Shown one piece after another: positions 9,401 to 18,849 of a stretch of 64,000 nt of DNA. The DNA lies in assembly GCF_932526225.1 (NCBI RefSeq), contig NC_064046.1, positions 14,085,408 through 14,149,407 on the forward strand, written 5' to 3'. The notes below the pieces were generated by a model that saw nothing but the letters and a program-made list of their open reading frames with translations, was not told the DNA's origin and ran no database searches. Both the position numbers and the translations under genes were made by a program. Source of the DNA: Nematostella vectensis (Eukaryota; Cnidaria; Anthozoa; Actiniaria; Edwardsiidae). Position 1 is the first letter of the stretch. Each line of letters begins with the position of its first letter.

Positions 9401-11233
9401 TTGTTCTCAGGGGCCTCTAATAGGGGCGTAGCCAGCATTTTTCCTTGGGGGGTAGAGGGGGCAAGAACGTCCGTTTCCAACTGAGACGTAACGACTAAGA
9501 CGAAAAAGAACGTAATTGAACCAGAAAGGTGGGACCCTGGGCTAGCCTCCTGGCTACGCCCCTCTGTCTAACCACTTGTCCTGATTCGAATTCTTGTCTG
9601 AGGGTTTCATTTTTGTCCTCCAAAAAACCCAAAAGAATAAAAAATAAGAAGAATTAGTTTATTGATACTGTTACGCGTCCACTAACTCTTATTGCTGTTT
9701 TCTTCACTTGCAGTTTGTATACGACATCCTTAGCACATCAGTGGATAACACATCGCTTACGAATGTCGTCGACGTCAAGCTTTTCAACCCGGAAACTTAC
9801 GCCACTGTGTCCGTCAGCTCGTTGGCCACACCGATGACTTATCGATTGCCGCTCAAGACTAATGTCACCGTTGACACTAACAGCACCTACCTCGCCGTAA
9901 GTAATCAATACTCAATCGGCGCCTGCTTGTGGTAATATCACATGCATTAGAAGTGAGCCCTCCATCTCGTGAATCACATTGAAGTGACCACATAGCCCGT
10001 CCCTGAAACCCGAGGTATCCGTCGCCCTTTCCTTTCGCCGTCGCCCTACTTTAATTAACGACATTTTTGTCTACAATAGTGCAAACGTTGGTCTTCTGGT
10101 TCATGGGTGACCACCGGATGCGTAACGACACAGACGCTTGTGTCTGATAACGGTACCGACTACGTAGAGTGCAACTGCACAGAGACCGGCTACATAATGG
10201 CCTTCACCGCCAACGAGGCACCCATTGTGACAACACTCGCGCCTTCGACCACCCCACCCACCACCACCACCACCACCGCGCCTGTCGCTACCACAATCCG
10301 GCGAGTCCGGTTTGCTCTTGTTGGGGATTATGACACCTTGGTTACTCCTGCAACTGAGAACGAACTAAAGGCGAATATCTCCAAGGCGTTGGCTTCAACT
10401 ATGGGCTTACCCGTGTCGCGAATTGTTAATATGACGCTTTCAAAGGGTAGCATTGTTGTAAACTTCGCCTTGGTTGCACCGGCGAATGAAACCTCAACGG
10501 ATTTGAAGACATACGCCGACAAGCTCAACACTGCCATTACGTCCTCCACCTTCACTGTCGAGACGTCTTCCGGTACACTCAAGGCCGATCCAGCGTCCTT
10601 CTCTACCACAGAGGGTAATGAGCAACCCACCGCTCCTGCTCCACCCATCTCGCCAACAGAGAGTGGCCTTACGGAGACCGAGAAGATCATTATAGGATGC
10701 GTAGTGGGCGGTGTATTGCTTATTGTATTGATAGTTGTCGTTGTCGTCTGCACCAAGAAGAAACAAAGCAATAGGCGAAGTATGAAGGTTTCTCCTGAAA
10801 GTTCCCGGGCTCAGCTTCGAGAGGGCGAAAACATGGAGATGGACGGCAGAAACAATAAAGGTAATAAAAAATATACATACATACCTTATTGGCTAGATGT
10901 TTAAGTAAAGAAGCACCCTGTTGAAAAGTTGCTATGGTAACACGTGGTTTCTGCTTAAGTCTGTGAATTGGTAATTTCAACATTAAGAAGTTCGCGGAAA
11001 TATTGATCTTTTTGTGCAGCTCAACATGCACTCGAGACTGAAAATAAACTATTAATCCCTGTGTAAGAAACGCCTTAAAACGCCTTAAACGCCGTAAAAA
11101 AGTTAACTCAAAACTTTGCAGTTAGCATTCATTTTGGACAATGACTTATGCAAGTAAGCCAACAAGTTAAATGTGATTGTTTTCGTTTGCTTTTTCAGTT
11201 GATGGAAACTACAACGAAGGTGTAGACGCATAG
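106..11233 (+). CDS. REJ/GPS-domain single-pass membrane protein, 5'-partial, 15 exons
   Basis: Fifteen exons join in one frame at GT-AG borders: 106-410, 665-842, 1550-1858, 2149-2930, 3261-3626, 3970-4115, 4224-5004, 5626-5823, 6888-7070, 7347-7447, 8029-8256, 8683-9048, 9714-9896, 10080-10860, 11199-11233. They give about 1646 residues and a TAG stop. The first exon has an acceptor at 104-105, so the start codon lies left of the window. Domain order: CGxC/CGGDG cysteine-rich repeats, two IPT/TIG-like beta domains, a long REJ-like region (exons 5-9), a GAIN-like region, a GPS motif, a Thr/Pro stalk, a SEA-like module, one transmembrane helix and a ~50-residue cytoplasmic tail. REJ plus GPS is typical of polycystin-1/receptor-for-egg-jelly proteins, but the multi-helix polycystin channel part is absent. 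A cell-surface adhesion or recognition role is inference. Exon phases are consistent throughout, so the structure is well supported; domain names are by eye. Confidence 0.85.
665..842 (+). CDS. Exon 2: cysteine-rich repeats
   Basis: The acceptor is TTATAG ending at 664 and the donor GTGAGA at 843. It encodes CGNCTGG, CAGTCG, CGLC and CSGTCFGG spacings, continuing the Cys-rich array in frame. Confidence 0.8.
1286..1498 (+). mobile_element. MITE family A copy 1, in intron of REJ/GPS gene
   Basis: The left end TTAAAGAATGTCAATCAC and the right end GTGATTGGCCTTCTTTTA are imperfect inverted repeats. The body matches elements at 22649-22876 (same strand) and 48052-48283 (opposite strand). Confidence 0.6.
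1550..1858 (+). CDS. Exon 3: Cys-rich repeat and start of first IPT/TIG-like domain
   Basis: It encodes RCGNCVGGNTG, DACGICGGDGSSCLDC and ICGSC, then a segment (VTPASG...GGTRITIKGAG) typical of the start of an IPT/TIG fold. The donor is GTAAGT at 1859. A MITE ends about 50 bp before the acceptor. Confidence 0.8.
2149..2930 (+). CDS. Exon 4: two IPT/TIG-like domains
   Basis: The acceptor ends at 2148 and GTGAGT starts at 2931. It completes the first IPT-like domain and holds a second one (SSITPARVIANSG, then VNITGTGF and an IRCVSD strand). Several NxS/T glycosylation sites fit an ectodomain. Confidence 0.85.
3261..3626 (+). CDS. Exon 5: start of REJ-like region
   Basis: It encodes VCGKIKLDASRSFGGGGRRL, which resembles the 'D-A-S-x-S-G-G-G-R' opening of REJ modules, followed by a fibronectin-like F-x-V-x-V-x-N-F-L-G strand. 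The donor is at 3627. Confidence 0.8.
3636..3930. repeat. GAT/GATGAY-rich simple repeat in intron
   Basis: The intron between exons 5 and 6 is largely GAT, AAT and GAC triplets. Long open frames on both strands here are by-products of the composition. Confidence 0.85.
3970..4115 (+). CDS. Exon 6: REJ-like region
   Basis: This short exon, in frame in both directions (phase 1 to 0), encodes AKAVLSPC...FSWEIDAVG. The acceptor is TTATTCCAG ending at 3969; the donor is GTACGA at 4116. Confidence 0.75.
4224..5004 (+). CDS. Exon 7: REJ-like region
   Basis: A 260-residue exon. Features are TYTLTVTAA, a MDASPSIDPD strand, a Trp/Cys-containing YRWACFDSSENPC segment and QYKFRLTAKH. This is the hydrophobic/polar alternation of REJ domains. 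The donor is GTGAGC at 5005. Confidence 0.85.
5033..5262. repeat. 53-bp purine-rich tandem repeat, about 4 copies
   Basis: Units begin AAAGGTGTAAGATATGGAAA at about 53-bp spacing (5033, 5086 and onward). They differ at a few positions and are almost entirely A/G on the + strand. The array lies in the intron between exons 7 and 8. Confidence 0.85.
5626..5823 (+). CDS. Exon 8: REJ-like region
   Basis: It encodes GTLTVSPSNGTSMETVFTV then LPLNYQFGYID, a segment very characteristic of REJ domains (P-L-x-Y-x-F-x-Y/F). The donor is GTAAGA at 5824. Confidence 0.8.
6217..6887 (+). repeat. 112-bp tandem array carrying copies of a splice acceptor and exon start
   Basis: Units start at 6217, 6329, 6441, 6553, 6665 and 6776; the real exon 9 at 6888 is the seventh. 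Spacing is 112 bp except one of 111. Each unit begins GTGATGAGAATAACGCC (CTGATGAG in units 1 and 5), matching the first bases of exon 9, directly preceded by a CCAG acceptor. The rest of each unit is C/T-rich. Confidence 0.92.
6888..7070 (+). CDS. Exon 9: end of REJ / start of GAIN-like region
   Basis: It encodes GDENNARSLTVFVNVKDQLG and then a helix-forming AILDNAKDDILKSF stretch. Its acceptor and first ~35 bases are the last and most diverged copy of the 112-bp tandem array just upstream. It is the only copy that stays open into the donor at 7071. Confidence 0.8.
7347..7447 (+). CDS. Exon 10: GAIN-like helical region
   Basis: A short exon encoding a helical segment (VQAAAITSMKESFAGS). The acceptor is TTTTTAG ending at 7346 and the donor GTAAGT at 7448. 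Confidence 0.75.
7750..8010. repeat. ~32-bp tandem repeat in intron, running into a splice acceptor
   Basis: Units of the type CGATCACTTGTTCTTTGCTG plus CTATCGACTAAC occur about seven times, with shorter diverged copies on the left. The last partial unit forms the pyrimidine tract of exon 11. Confidence 0.8.
8029..8256 (+). CDS. Exon 11: region with furin-type basic site
   Basis: It encodes Cys-containing helical sequence and then GSRRKRRATGG, a polybasic R-x-K/R-R site followed by a Gly/Ser linker. This looks like a proprotein-convertase site. The pyrimidine tract of its acceptor is part of a 32-bp intronic repeat. Confidence 0.8.
8300..8405 (-). mobile_element. Degenerate MITE family B copy
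   Basis: After a G tract near 8312-8328, the segment around 8352-8400 matches the reverse complement of the family B body at 63700-63760 (GGCCGC..AAAAGTAGG..TTTCTTATCAAAGAAT). The ends are eroded. Confidence 0.45.
8436..8566. mobile_element. Short inverted-repeat element in intron 11-12
   Basis: GGGCCGTGTTCCTAGAATGT at the left and the reverse complement of ..TTATAGCAACCGGCCC at the right form imperfect ~38-bp inverted ends around a ~60-bp core. No coding capacity is seen. Confidence 0.45.
8683..9048 (+). CDS. Exon 12: GAIN-like region
   Basis: A 122-residue phase-0 exon with several cysteines (VCRGVAVGMPAVMV, DIACNDC, WDCNSGGDTCTGVC). It lies between the basic site and the GPS, where a GAIN domain is expected. 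Confidence 0.8.
9421..9564. mobile_element. MITE with GGGGCGTAGCCAG ends, in intron 12-13
   Basis: Left end TAGGGGCGTAGCCAGCATTT; right end CCTGGCTACGCCCCT. Together they are terminal inverted repeats around a ~110-bp G-rich core. Confidence 0.65.
9714..9896 (+). CDS. Exon 13: GAIN-like beta strands before GPS
   Basis: A phase-0 exon of alternating beta-strand residues (VDVKLFNPETYATVSVSS) with several N-glycosylation sites. The donor GTAAGT follows at 9897. This is the usual position of the GAIN strands before a GPS. Confidence 0.8.
10080..10860 (+). CDS. Exon 14: GPS motif, Thr stalk, SEA-like module, transmembrane helix
   Basis: It opens with CKRWSSGSWVTTGC and continues to VECNCTETGYIMAF, the C-x-x-W...W...G-C...C-x-C layout of a GPS. 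The usual cleavage triplet H-L/I-T is replaced. Next come a Thr/Pro-rich stalk (10245-10290), a SEA-like segment (RFALVGDYDTLVTPATENE onward), a Pro-rich linker and a membrane helix (IIIGCVVGGVLLIVLIVVVV, about 10687-10746) followed by KKK. Confidence 0.88.
11199..11233 (+). CDS. Exon 15: last 11 codons and stop
   Basis: The acceptor is TTTTTCAG ending at 11198. It completes a split codon and encodes VDGNYNEGVDA, then TAG at 11231-11233. Confidence 0.75.
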
Positions 11234-11398
11234 AGACCTCCACCACCACCATTCGTACATCAAGCTCAAGTTTGACAACAACAAGAACGAGCTTTTAGTT
11301 CGCTTACCAGTAAATGGCCAAGTAATAAGATAAGACTAGTTTTAGGTCAAGAAAGTCTGGCGGCCCTGGTGAAACAGTGCGTTGTTTCTATTTTGCTG

Positions 11399-11404
11399 AA
11401 TAAA
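11399..11404 (+). promoter_or_regulatory. Polyadenylation signal AATAAA for the REJ/GPS gene
   Basis: A canonical AATAAA about 165 bp after the stop codon, at a reasonable 3' UTR distance. A second AATAAA-like site is at about 11959. Confidence 0.55.
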
Positions 11405-12063
11405 ATGGATACTTGTTGACGCGCTAGTGAACACGCCACTCCATTAAAAGTGCACTATTTAAGTTATTTATCCATGTTTTCAACGATTTTATGGTTTAAG
11501 TAAGAAAATATCTATCAATCAGGCCTAAATATTGAAACGTAAATTAAGGGTAACTATGATGACACGTCTCTTAAAGATGTTGCGACACGTGGGCCATGAA
11601 AAACGTAATTCGTAATGATGTGTCCGGTGTCTAGAAGGCATGTGGTTTTTAAGGCATTCTTTTCTACAGTTCTAGAGCTCTACGAGTATATTTCATATTC
11701 GAAAAAGGCATGACAAGGCTCTTTCAGAGTTGCGTTGACCACAAATCATGTCCAATAGAAAAGAACATCTTTCTGTTGTATTTGATTTTCTGTCAACTAC
11801 TGGTCACCCTAGAAAATTCTTTTATAAATATTCTTTTATAAACATCAAGGATGTAAATATTACACGAAGTGCAGTCATCAACAAAGCAAAATGAGTTGCT
11901 TATACGTAAGCCGTAATAATTTATTAACGTTACCGTCTGTTTATTACTGTGTGAATCTAATAAAAATGATTAAATGTTATCTATCTCTTTTTGATCTGCG
12001 CGTGCTTTAAAATTAGTACACAGAAACAAGGAATTCCCCTCTCATTTGGCTAAAATATGCCTT

Positions 12064-12140
12064 CGTCGGGCACGTTTCGGCTAGCTCGTCGGGCACGTTT
12101 CGGCTAGCTCGTCGGGCACGTTTCGGCTAGCTCGTCGGGG
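12064..12140. repeat. 23-bp tandem repeat, 3.3 copies
   Basis: The unit CGTCGGGCACGTTTCGGCTA plus GCT starts at 12064, 12087, 12110 and 12133 (partial). The copies are nearly identical, suggesting recent amplification. Confidence 0.9.
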
Positions 12141-12439
12141 ACAGTTCGCGCGCCAGGGGGTAGTAGCTCGGATTACGCAACGTAACTTGACCGGATTTTC
12201 TAAGTTAACAAGGAGGGTGCGTCAAAAACAAGGCACATTTCAGTCAAATTAGAGGGAAATTCAAGCACTGTTCCCAACGCCCTTGCAGAAAGCCAGCCTA
12301 GTCAAGACGGGTTTTCTTTGCCGGAATCCCTGTGCTCGGAGACCATGATTCCGCTGTGGTTTTCTGTGTCACAACAGAGCTGTAATAGGCCTCAAAATAT
12401 TTGGGGGGGGGACGATATAGAAACATTAAAGAGCCCTAG

Positions 12440-12650
12440 TCAACCACACCTTTGTTATTGTTTTTATTCAACATTGGAAGGCACATAATGTGCTGAAATA
12501 ACCATCTATAAACAATAATACTTTATTTACCAAAATCGATCTATCTAAGATATCGCATTGGCTTTCCAAAATCAGTCGATTGAAGTGGATGCTTTTTTCA
12601 CACTTGGTACTTTGCTAGGATGACAAAACGGTAGAAGACAGGTTGTTTAA
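12440..12650 (+). repeat. Dispersed repeat, related to 24034-24240 and 23490-23560
   Basis: Shared landmarks are CACACCTTTGTTATT, GGTACTTTGCTAGGATGACA and AAAACGG; the other copies read TTGGTATTTTGCTAGGATGG and ACTAGGCAGGATAACAAAAT. Ends are not defined. Confidence 0.45.
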
Positions 12651-13977
12651 GAATTTACTAGGAGGGGGGGAACAACGCCCCTACTGGAAATTTTTTTAAT
12701 GTCAGTTTCGAATTCCTAGCTCCCCACGAACCCACGAAGGGCAGGGGCGGATAAAGGGGGGGGGGGGGTAGGTGGATTGGGTAGATATTCAACCCCTTTT
12801 TGAGTAAAAAAATAAATAAAAAAGTCACTTTTAAGAAAACAAATGAATAGATAAATATAGCTCATGCTCATATCTGGTTGTTATTACGCCACGTTTCGCG
12901 GCAACCTTAAAATGACAAGAATCAGGCAGTTTTTTTTTCAAATAAGGAATATATTAGTTTCCTTATATGGAAGTAACTGCGTTTTGCAAAAACAACAATT
13001 TTGGGCTAAATTTTCTTGATAATCAGGCTCCATTTTTGGAGCGAACTAACACGACAAATCCAATACAGCGTGAAGTATTCATCGCGCAGAATTGGCGGCC
13101 ATTTACCGTGTCACGTGACGCGGCTCAGCGCACCTAATTCGAATCTGATGCGTGATTAAACAGGCGAAATACAAAGAAAACCGCAAAAAAGCGCAAAACT
13201 ACCTATGTAAACCTTAGTTACTAGTACATTATTAGATGTATATGACCTACTGGATCAATTATAAGTCGTTTAGCCGGCCATTATCACCCCCCATTTTGAA
13301 ATCCTTGATCCCCCCCATAGAGGGGACTGACACTAAGGACAACAGCGCAGGAGCCTAACTCGTACCCAGTGCACCAGCAAAAGAAGTCCGTCCATCCCAT
13401 AGCTCTTTGCGCGGGCACCTAGTTCACCGTTCTCTCTGCTTTTCCCCTCGGTTCAGCAGATGAATACTAATATTCCAAGAGGAGATGTCTAGATAAAAAA
13501 TATTGTCATGACTTTTCATTTCTGTTTCATCTTTCATTTTTCATTTAAAGATTCCTCAAAATGTGTGTTGAAATTAGCTTTTAAAATCAACCTTCCACGA
13601 ATCAAGAATTCAAAAAACTGCAAAACATGTGTGACGGAAAGAGATCTTTTCAAACAATTTTTTGTCACAAATCACTGTCTGATCGCGGGTTCAAATAAAT
13701 TTCCCCACCTTGTCTTACAAGACAGTACTTTTTGGCTGAATCCTTTTGAGTTATGTACCACATGTCTGCTCCGATCATTTCCTTCCCTTTTTGGCCACTC
13801 TGCTATACTGTATCAGCAAATTAAGCGTGAACTTGCAGAGTTCGTGGCAGTCGCCATTCTCGGGTAGTCATGCAGTATCGTCTTTTGCTTTTGGGTGGGT
13901 AGCCTTTGTGTGAATGGCATGACCAAGTAATTCAAAATGGCCGCCAATTTATTACTTGTATGTCGGCTGGCATCATT

Positions 13978-14261
13978 TCAGGCCCGAACCCAGGATTTTT
14001 CTTGGGGGGGGGGGGAGGGGGTTGCGAAATCCGAAAAAGTGGACCTAATTTTTCCGGGGGTGGAGAGTTCTCTGAACACCCCGAATATTATGTTTATTGC
14101 CGGATTTGGCTATACATACCAGACTGATCTAGCTTATGCTTTATAGTTTTGTCTACAAATAGCACGTCTATGGAGAACCGAAAGTGGACCTTCGGCCGTT
14201 GTGGGGGGAAGCGTTCGCACCCGCTGAACCCCCTCCCCCCCCCCCTGGGTACGGGTCTGCA
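13978..14261 (+). mobile_element. MITE family C copy 1
   Basis: Left end CAGGCCCGAACCCAGG and right end CCTGGGTACGGGTCTG are inverted repeats, each next to a long G or C tract. The body (GAAATCCGAAAAAGTGGACC, TATAGTTTTGTCTACAAAT) is shared with 51397-51652. Confidence 0.75.
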
Positions 14262-15649
14262 TTTACCATTCTAAACCCCCTAATCCAAGGATAAATAATA
14301 AATAATAATAAATAATAGCTTCACATCAAAAAAGGTTGAATTATAGACAACGCCATAGTGCGCTGACACCAACAGGCTAGAAAATCAATTTATTAGTTAC
14401 TGATTGTTCAACTGATAGCTTGTCAAACGAGCAGGGAAACCACTTGAGAATTTTGTGATTCGTGTCAAAACATGAAACGAGTTATCAACTCCTTTTGCTT
14501 ATCTTTATTACAGTTACTGTGTGCGCTGATTACAAAAGCTAACAATAAATGACAAATAAAGAATGAACTTATAAACAAATAAACCTACTTCGAAGACAAT
14601 TCTTGCAAAAAACCTCTAAGACTTCAGTGAATAGCTGCGCATTCTAAATACAGAGAAGTAGAGGAACGATGATGGTTATGTTTGGCGATTATTGGACAAA
14701 TGCTTATGATATTGACGTTGGCTGCAGTGGGAGGGGGGAGTCGTAGATAATTAGAAATCGATTCTTTTTCGAATTTAATTTGAACGATTTGGCCGTAACC
14801 TCTGCGAAACGTTAGCCTTTGAGAGTTCCCCAACTCCCCTATGACGACATTTTTCCCCACAACCCGCCTTGTAGTTATCTGCAATTATTGCGTCCACGAT
14901 TCGTGATTTGCACACGATAAATTATTGGTTTTATTTACGTTTTTTACATTGTCCTCTTGACTTCTCGAGAAATAGATTAATACCATCTGATGTGTTTGAT
15001 GTTTTGGATAGGGAAAGCGCGTGCGTGCTGTGATAAAATAAGGGTAAACGAGACGAATAGAAATCATGACGATCCAAAATGAAATGTGATATATTTTGTG
15101 GCGCCTACGCAGATTAAACCATCATATTTTGGCGCCAATTTTATTGATTCTTGAAACTTTGTTAGAGGCGTACATGTCCTTTTCTATTTCATTTAATCCT
15201 TCTTATCTCATCAAATCTAGCATGTTTATTCTGTTGAAAAACGCCCTAAAGCCATATGTAAACAGCGCAGACAATAAAAAAATAACACGCACGCACATAG
15301 AGGTGAAGGAGTTCGTGGTGAAGTGGTTTTTATTCTTTCTTGCCTAGATATTCCGGTAAGATCGCGGTAAGCGGCGGTATTTTGGTGTTCGAAATCTTCA
15401 AGTATGCAGGGTTTTTTTTCGAAATTCACGGAATTTCGTCCGAGACACATTCTGAAAGACACTTATTCGATGTCATGTTTAACTAAGGGTGACTTGGTTT
15501 TTAGTAAGTCGAAATCATTCGCGAATAAATGCGAATTTGTCTCATCATAAAAAGGCGCCACGTCTTTTTGCGTTTAATCAGTTACCAGTTAGATTGCAAT
15601 TTACAAATTTTGACAGCGGGATTATTACCCTGCCTGCCCCATAGTGCTT
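14262..15649. other. Intergenic, nothing recognised
   Basis: AT-rich sequence with short chance frames only; includes AAATAATAAATAATA-type simple sequence near 14290. Confidence 0.5.
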
Positions 15650-15773
15650 CAGGAGCGTACACTTGGCAGCCAAAAGTGGGTCATTTCTTATTATGAAGAA
15701 TCTTCAAATACTATGCTTTTTCCATTTGGTCCCCCCCCCTCCCCTCCCCTCAGCCAATCCTGGGTACGCGTTT
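15650..15773 (-). mobile_element. MITE family B copy, reverse orientation
   Basis: It begins CAGGAGCGTACACTTGG and ends CAGCCAATCCTGGGTACGCG. The body AAAAGTGGGTCATTTCTTAT matches the reverse complement of the copy at 63647-63805. Confidence 0.65.
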
Positions 15774-18060
15774 GTATTTGGTTGTTTGTACACCATGTTG
15801 AATGATCTGGGTTGAAAGCTCGGCAGTGTTTTCTTGGTCTTGTGTTGAACAGTTTTGCAGAATTTCTTTTGTCTAGTGCCAACTGAGCAAGGTTTTCTCA
15901 GAAATACTAGCCGAAGATATTGCCCTTTTTAAAATAGTCTTATAAGAAACCATTAAAAACAGCAATTCTTCGACGAGAATTGGACGAGTTTCGGCCTTTG
16001 TTCAAGGTTTGTTCGCCCTTTCGGTCCCCTCCTGTCGAACACAACTCGATACAGGCATGGCAACTTCGTCCGAGAGATTCCGGCGGACGTATTACATTTT
16101 TTGCTCTGGGGATTTTCAATGTTGTAATTTCAAAGTTGTAATATTTGACTTAGATTTTTTTAGAAAAAGCCTTTTGATTAAATTTGTTTTGAAAACGCGA
16201 AGCAAAAGGTGCTGAATTGTGTAAGAAAACTCTTCCAGTTCTTCCAGAGGGTAAAAAAAAGTGTTGTTATTATTCACTGGCAGGCAGTGAGTTCCTGGAA
16301 ATGAAAAGTAACTTCGTGGAAAGTTGAACCCTCCTGGCGTATAAGAGGATTTGCCATTTAGATCTCGCGGGCTTGTTCGTTAACGTACACACAAAACTGC
16401 GAAACAACTCAAGAGTTAGGAAAATATTTATTTCTCACATTTCAGACAAGAAGAATTATATATTCAGGGTCATGCACAATATTGTTTTAACAGGAGTTTT
16501 TTTACAAAGATGAAAAATGTATTATATAAACGAGTGACAATTAGTGCATGAACGATTCTCATCTTTAATAAACCACTAAAAACTCTATGGAATAATAAAA
16601 TAGCAACACGTTTGCCGGAGTAGACTTCAAAATTGAGGATGTTATTTAGTAAAACAGGGTCTGCATGGAAATTATATTTTCTCCAATAAATAACAAATCT
16701 TACAGCCTCATTGTGATCTTTTATCCTTTTTTTCTTAAAAAAAAAAATACCGAAAAGCTGTGTTTATGAACACAGACCTCAGTAAAGGATGCGAATATCT
16801 CCTGAGGCCCCATAGACCTACATGTCCTTTCTAGACTCTCAAGAAACCTTCTTGTTAGCGATAAATTACGATTTCGTGATCTTTCAACCGCAGGAATCTC
16901 CCCTATAATCGATAACGTCAAATGTGGGGAGATCAGCATTTTATCTTTTACCGCACGCATGCGCGCGCGGCATCATTAGGGAAATGCACAGTGACAACGA
17001 AGGATAATTAACTTTCTAAATTTCAATCTTAATCCCACATTTATTCGCTTTTGGCTGGATTAGCTTATCTGGAAATATCCCTTTCCGGAGCAATAAAGCA
17101 AATATTTTTAGATTTCCATTGTTGTGACGTTTTTCACAATCGAGTATTTGCACCTGCTAGGCCTCATAATGAAACCCGCAAGAGCCAATGATGACAAAAA
17201 CGTTCTCGGTGGAATAATGTTTGCCTGCACGATTTTATCTACTGTAACAACGATAAATTAATTTGTGCAAGCGATAGCATGCGGCAAAAGCTATCGCAAC
17301 AGTGGGCGCCCGACGGCCTTTTTTGCCACGCAACACGCAAAGAGGAATTCTATCACAATTGATTAGTTTTCCGTCCAAATAAGTAGCATTAACGAAATTT
17401 ATGGATTATAGGAATTTCTTGTTTATATCTTTGCATAAGTAGCTTGTTCCTAAGAAGGTATTCCAACTGAGCAGTCGGCCGACTTCATTAATTATTTGTA
17501 GATTTAAAAATGCGAAATCGTCTCGCTTGAAACGGCTTGAAAAAAGGTGAAACACCCATTTTTAAAAAATATAGTTTAATTTCACTTGCGATTTTCTTAC
17601 TCCTGATTACTTATCCTTTTTACTTGGCTAGCGAAGAAAGAAAATAAATTATTTACATGTGCAACTGAAGAACAACGAAAATCAATATTCTTTTCGCCTG
17701 CACTCTCAGCAAAATGGGCTCTTTCTGATTAGCAGAAGTAGTGTTCAGCGTAATCAAAACTCAACGGGCTTTGCCGAGATGATGTAGGCTATAAGAATCG
17801 CCTAGTCTTATTGTTTTCAAATGTCTCCATGGTTAGCTTTTTCCCTTTTATTAGGAATTTCCCATTTAGATATGTCTTAAAGCAGGAAGCCCTAACGGAG
17901 GAAGTTATGTTTACGTCCTTCAAATTGATCATCTCCCAATTAACCCAACATTTAGACGTGATTATCAAACGCCACGTTTGGATCAGTGCGTCTTTTTTCC
18001 ATAATCTAACAAGACCCGTCTAATACATAGTCATAACATTATCAGAAACACTTGCTAAAT
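15774..18060. other. Intergenic, 3' flank of the ORF at 18061
   Basis: No supported gene. A TTTATT at 17847-17852 reads AATAAA on the - strand and could be the polyadenylation signal of the gene at 18061-18804. Confidence 0.45.
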
Positions 18061-18804
18061 TTACGAATTTTTGATCGCCTTTCGATCCAAATCTTTTTTT
18101 CCTTGAAAGGGTTCATTTTCCCCAAATATTTTCAACCAGGAATTTGCGATTTTTTCGGCCTCCGATTCCTCGTCCTCGGTGTTGTCTATTTTTTCCCATG
18201 AGTATTGTTTGGCAGTAAGAAGTTTTGTTTCTTTTAGTGGCATTTCAATTGGACGTTGGACGCTTTGCATTGACGATACACCTGAATGAAAATCCTGAAA
18301 ATATTCTGGAAACATTGAAAATCCTTCGTCCCAAACGTTATCAAAGTTGAACGTATTCTTCGTGCCAATTGGCGGTATTTTAATGTCCTTGTGAATGCTA
18401 AAACTCGGATCCAAATGGCTTTCTAAGCCTTTAGAATGCAATAATGATGACGATGTTTTTGGCCGAGCTCCTTGCATCAGATGCAGTGCTCGTTGATCAA
18501 CGTCGATTTTTAAACCACTGTGTTCCTTCATTTCCGTGGAAGATTTTGCGACACTCATTGACTTGTGTTGACTTGTGGAAAAGTTTCCTTCTTGAAAATT
18601 TGAAGCCCATGTTGTCTCAGATAGTAAATTCTTTGATTCATGGGTCGTAAGCTTGCCTTCCAGATTTTTAGCAGAAACCTTTGTTACTTTAGACGTTGTA
18701 ACCATAGATTTTGTGACCACCTTTGAGGACCGTATTTTTCGTGTAGTACTGCTCGTAGAAATCGTGGATGAATTCCCTTTGCTTTGCTGTATGCTTTGAT
18801 CCAT
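18061..18804 (-). CDS. Unrecognised 247-aa Ser/Thr/Lys-rich protein, single coding exon
   Basis: An intact frame from ATG at 18804 to TAA at 18061, the longest by far in the surrounding 20 kb. The N-terminal ~60 residues are Ser/Thr/Lys-rich (SSTISTSSTTRKIRSSKVV); the centre is polar; the C-terminal third is acidic and more ordered (SWEKIDNTEDEESEAEKI, then SWLKIFGENEPF). There is no signal peptide, membrane helix or known domain, so it is probably an intracellular, partly disordered protein. On the - strand a good pyrimidine tract plus CAG (acceptor at 18835-18836) lies about 30 bases before the ATG, suggesting an upstream non-coding exon. Function unknown; real gene likely because of length and ordered C-terminus. 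Confidence 0.6.
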   Translation of the reverse strand: MDQSIQQSKGNSSTISTSSTTRKIRSSKVVTKSMVTTSKVTKVSAKNLEGKLTTHESKNLLSETTWASNFQEGNFSTSQHKSMSVAKSSTEMKEHSGLKIDVDQRALHLMQGARPKTSSSLLHSKGLESHLDPSFSIHKDIKIPPIGTKNTFNFDNVWDEGFSMFPEYFQDFHSGVSSMQSVQRPIEMPLKETKLLTAKQYSWEKIDNTEDEESEAEKIANSWLKIFGENEPFQGKKDLDRKAIKNS

Positions 18805-18834
18805 GTTTTCCCTCCTTTAATCTTTCTACATAGA

Positions 18835-18836
18835 CT
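18835..18836 (-). promoter_or_regulatory. Possible 3' splice site in 5' UTR of the 18061-18804 gene
   Basis: The - strand reads GATTTTTTTTATTTACAG just upstream of the ATG-containing exon, a strong polypyrimidine-AG acceptor. No matching donor was assigned. Confidence 0.35.
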
Positions 18837-18849
18837 GTAAATAAAAAAA

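Larger units (their letters stand above)
11405..13977. other. Intergenic, no gene recognised
   Basis: Contains a 23-bp tandem repeat (12064-12140), a dispersed repeat near 12440-12650 and several poly-G tracts. The 119-codon frame at 13508-13867 has no recognisable motif and AT-driven composition. Confidence 0.6.

Noticed and set aside
13508-13867. 119-codon frame, + strand
   Set aside because: No motif and no gene context; ends beside a MITE. A chance frame is more likely.
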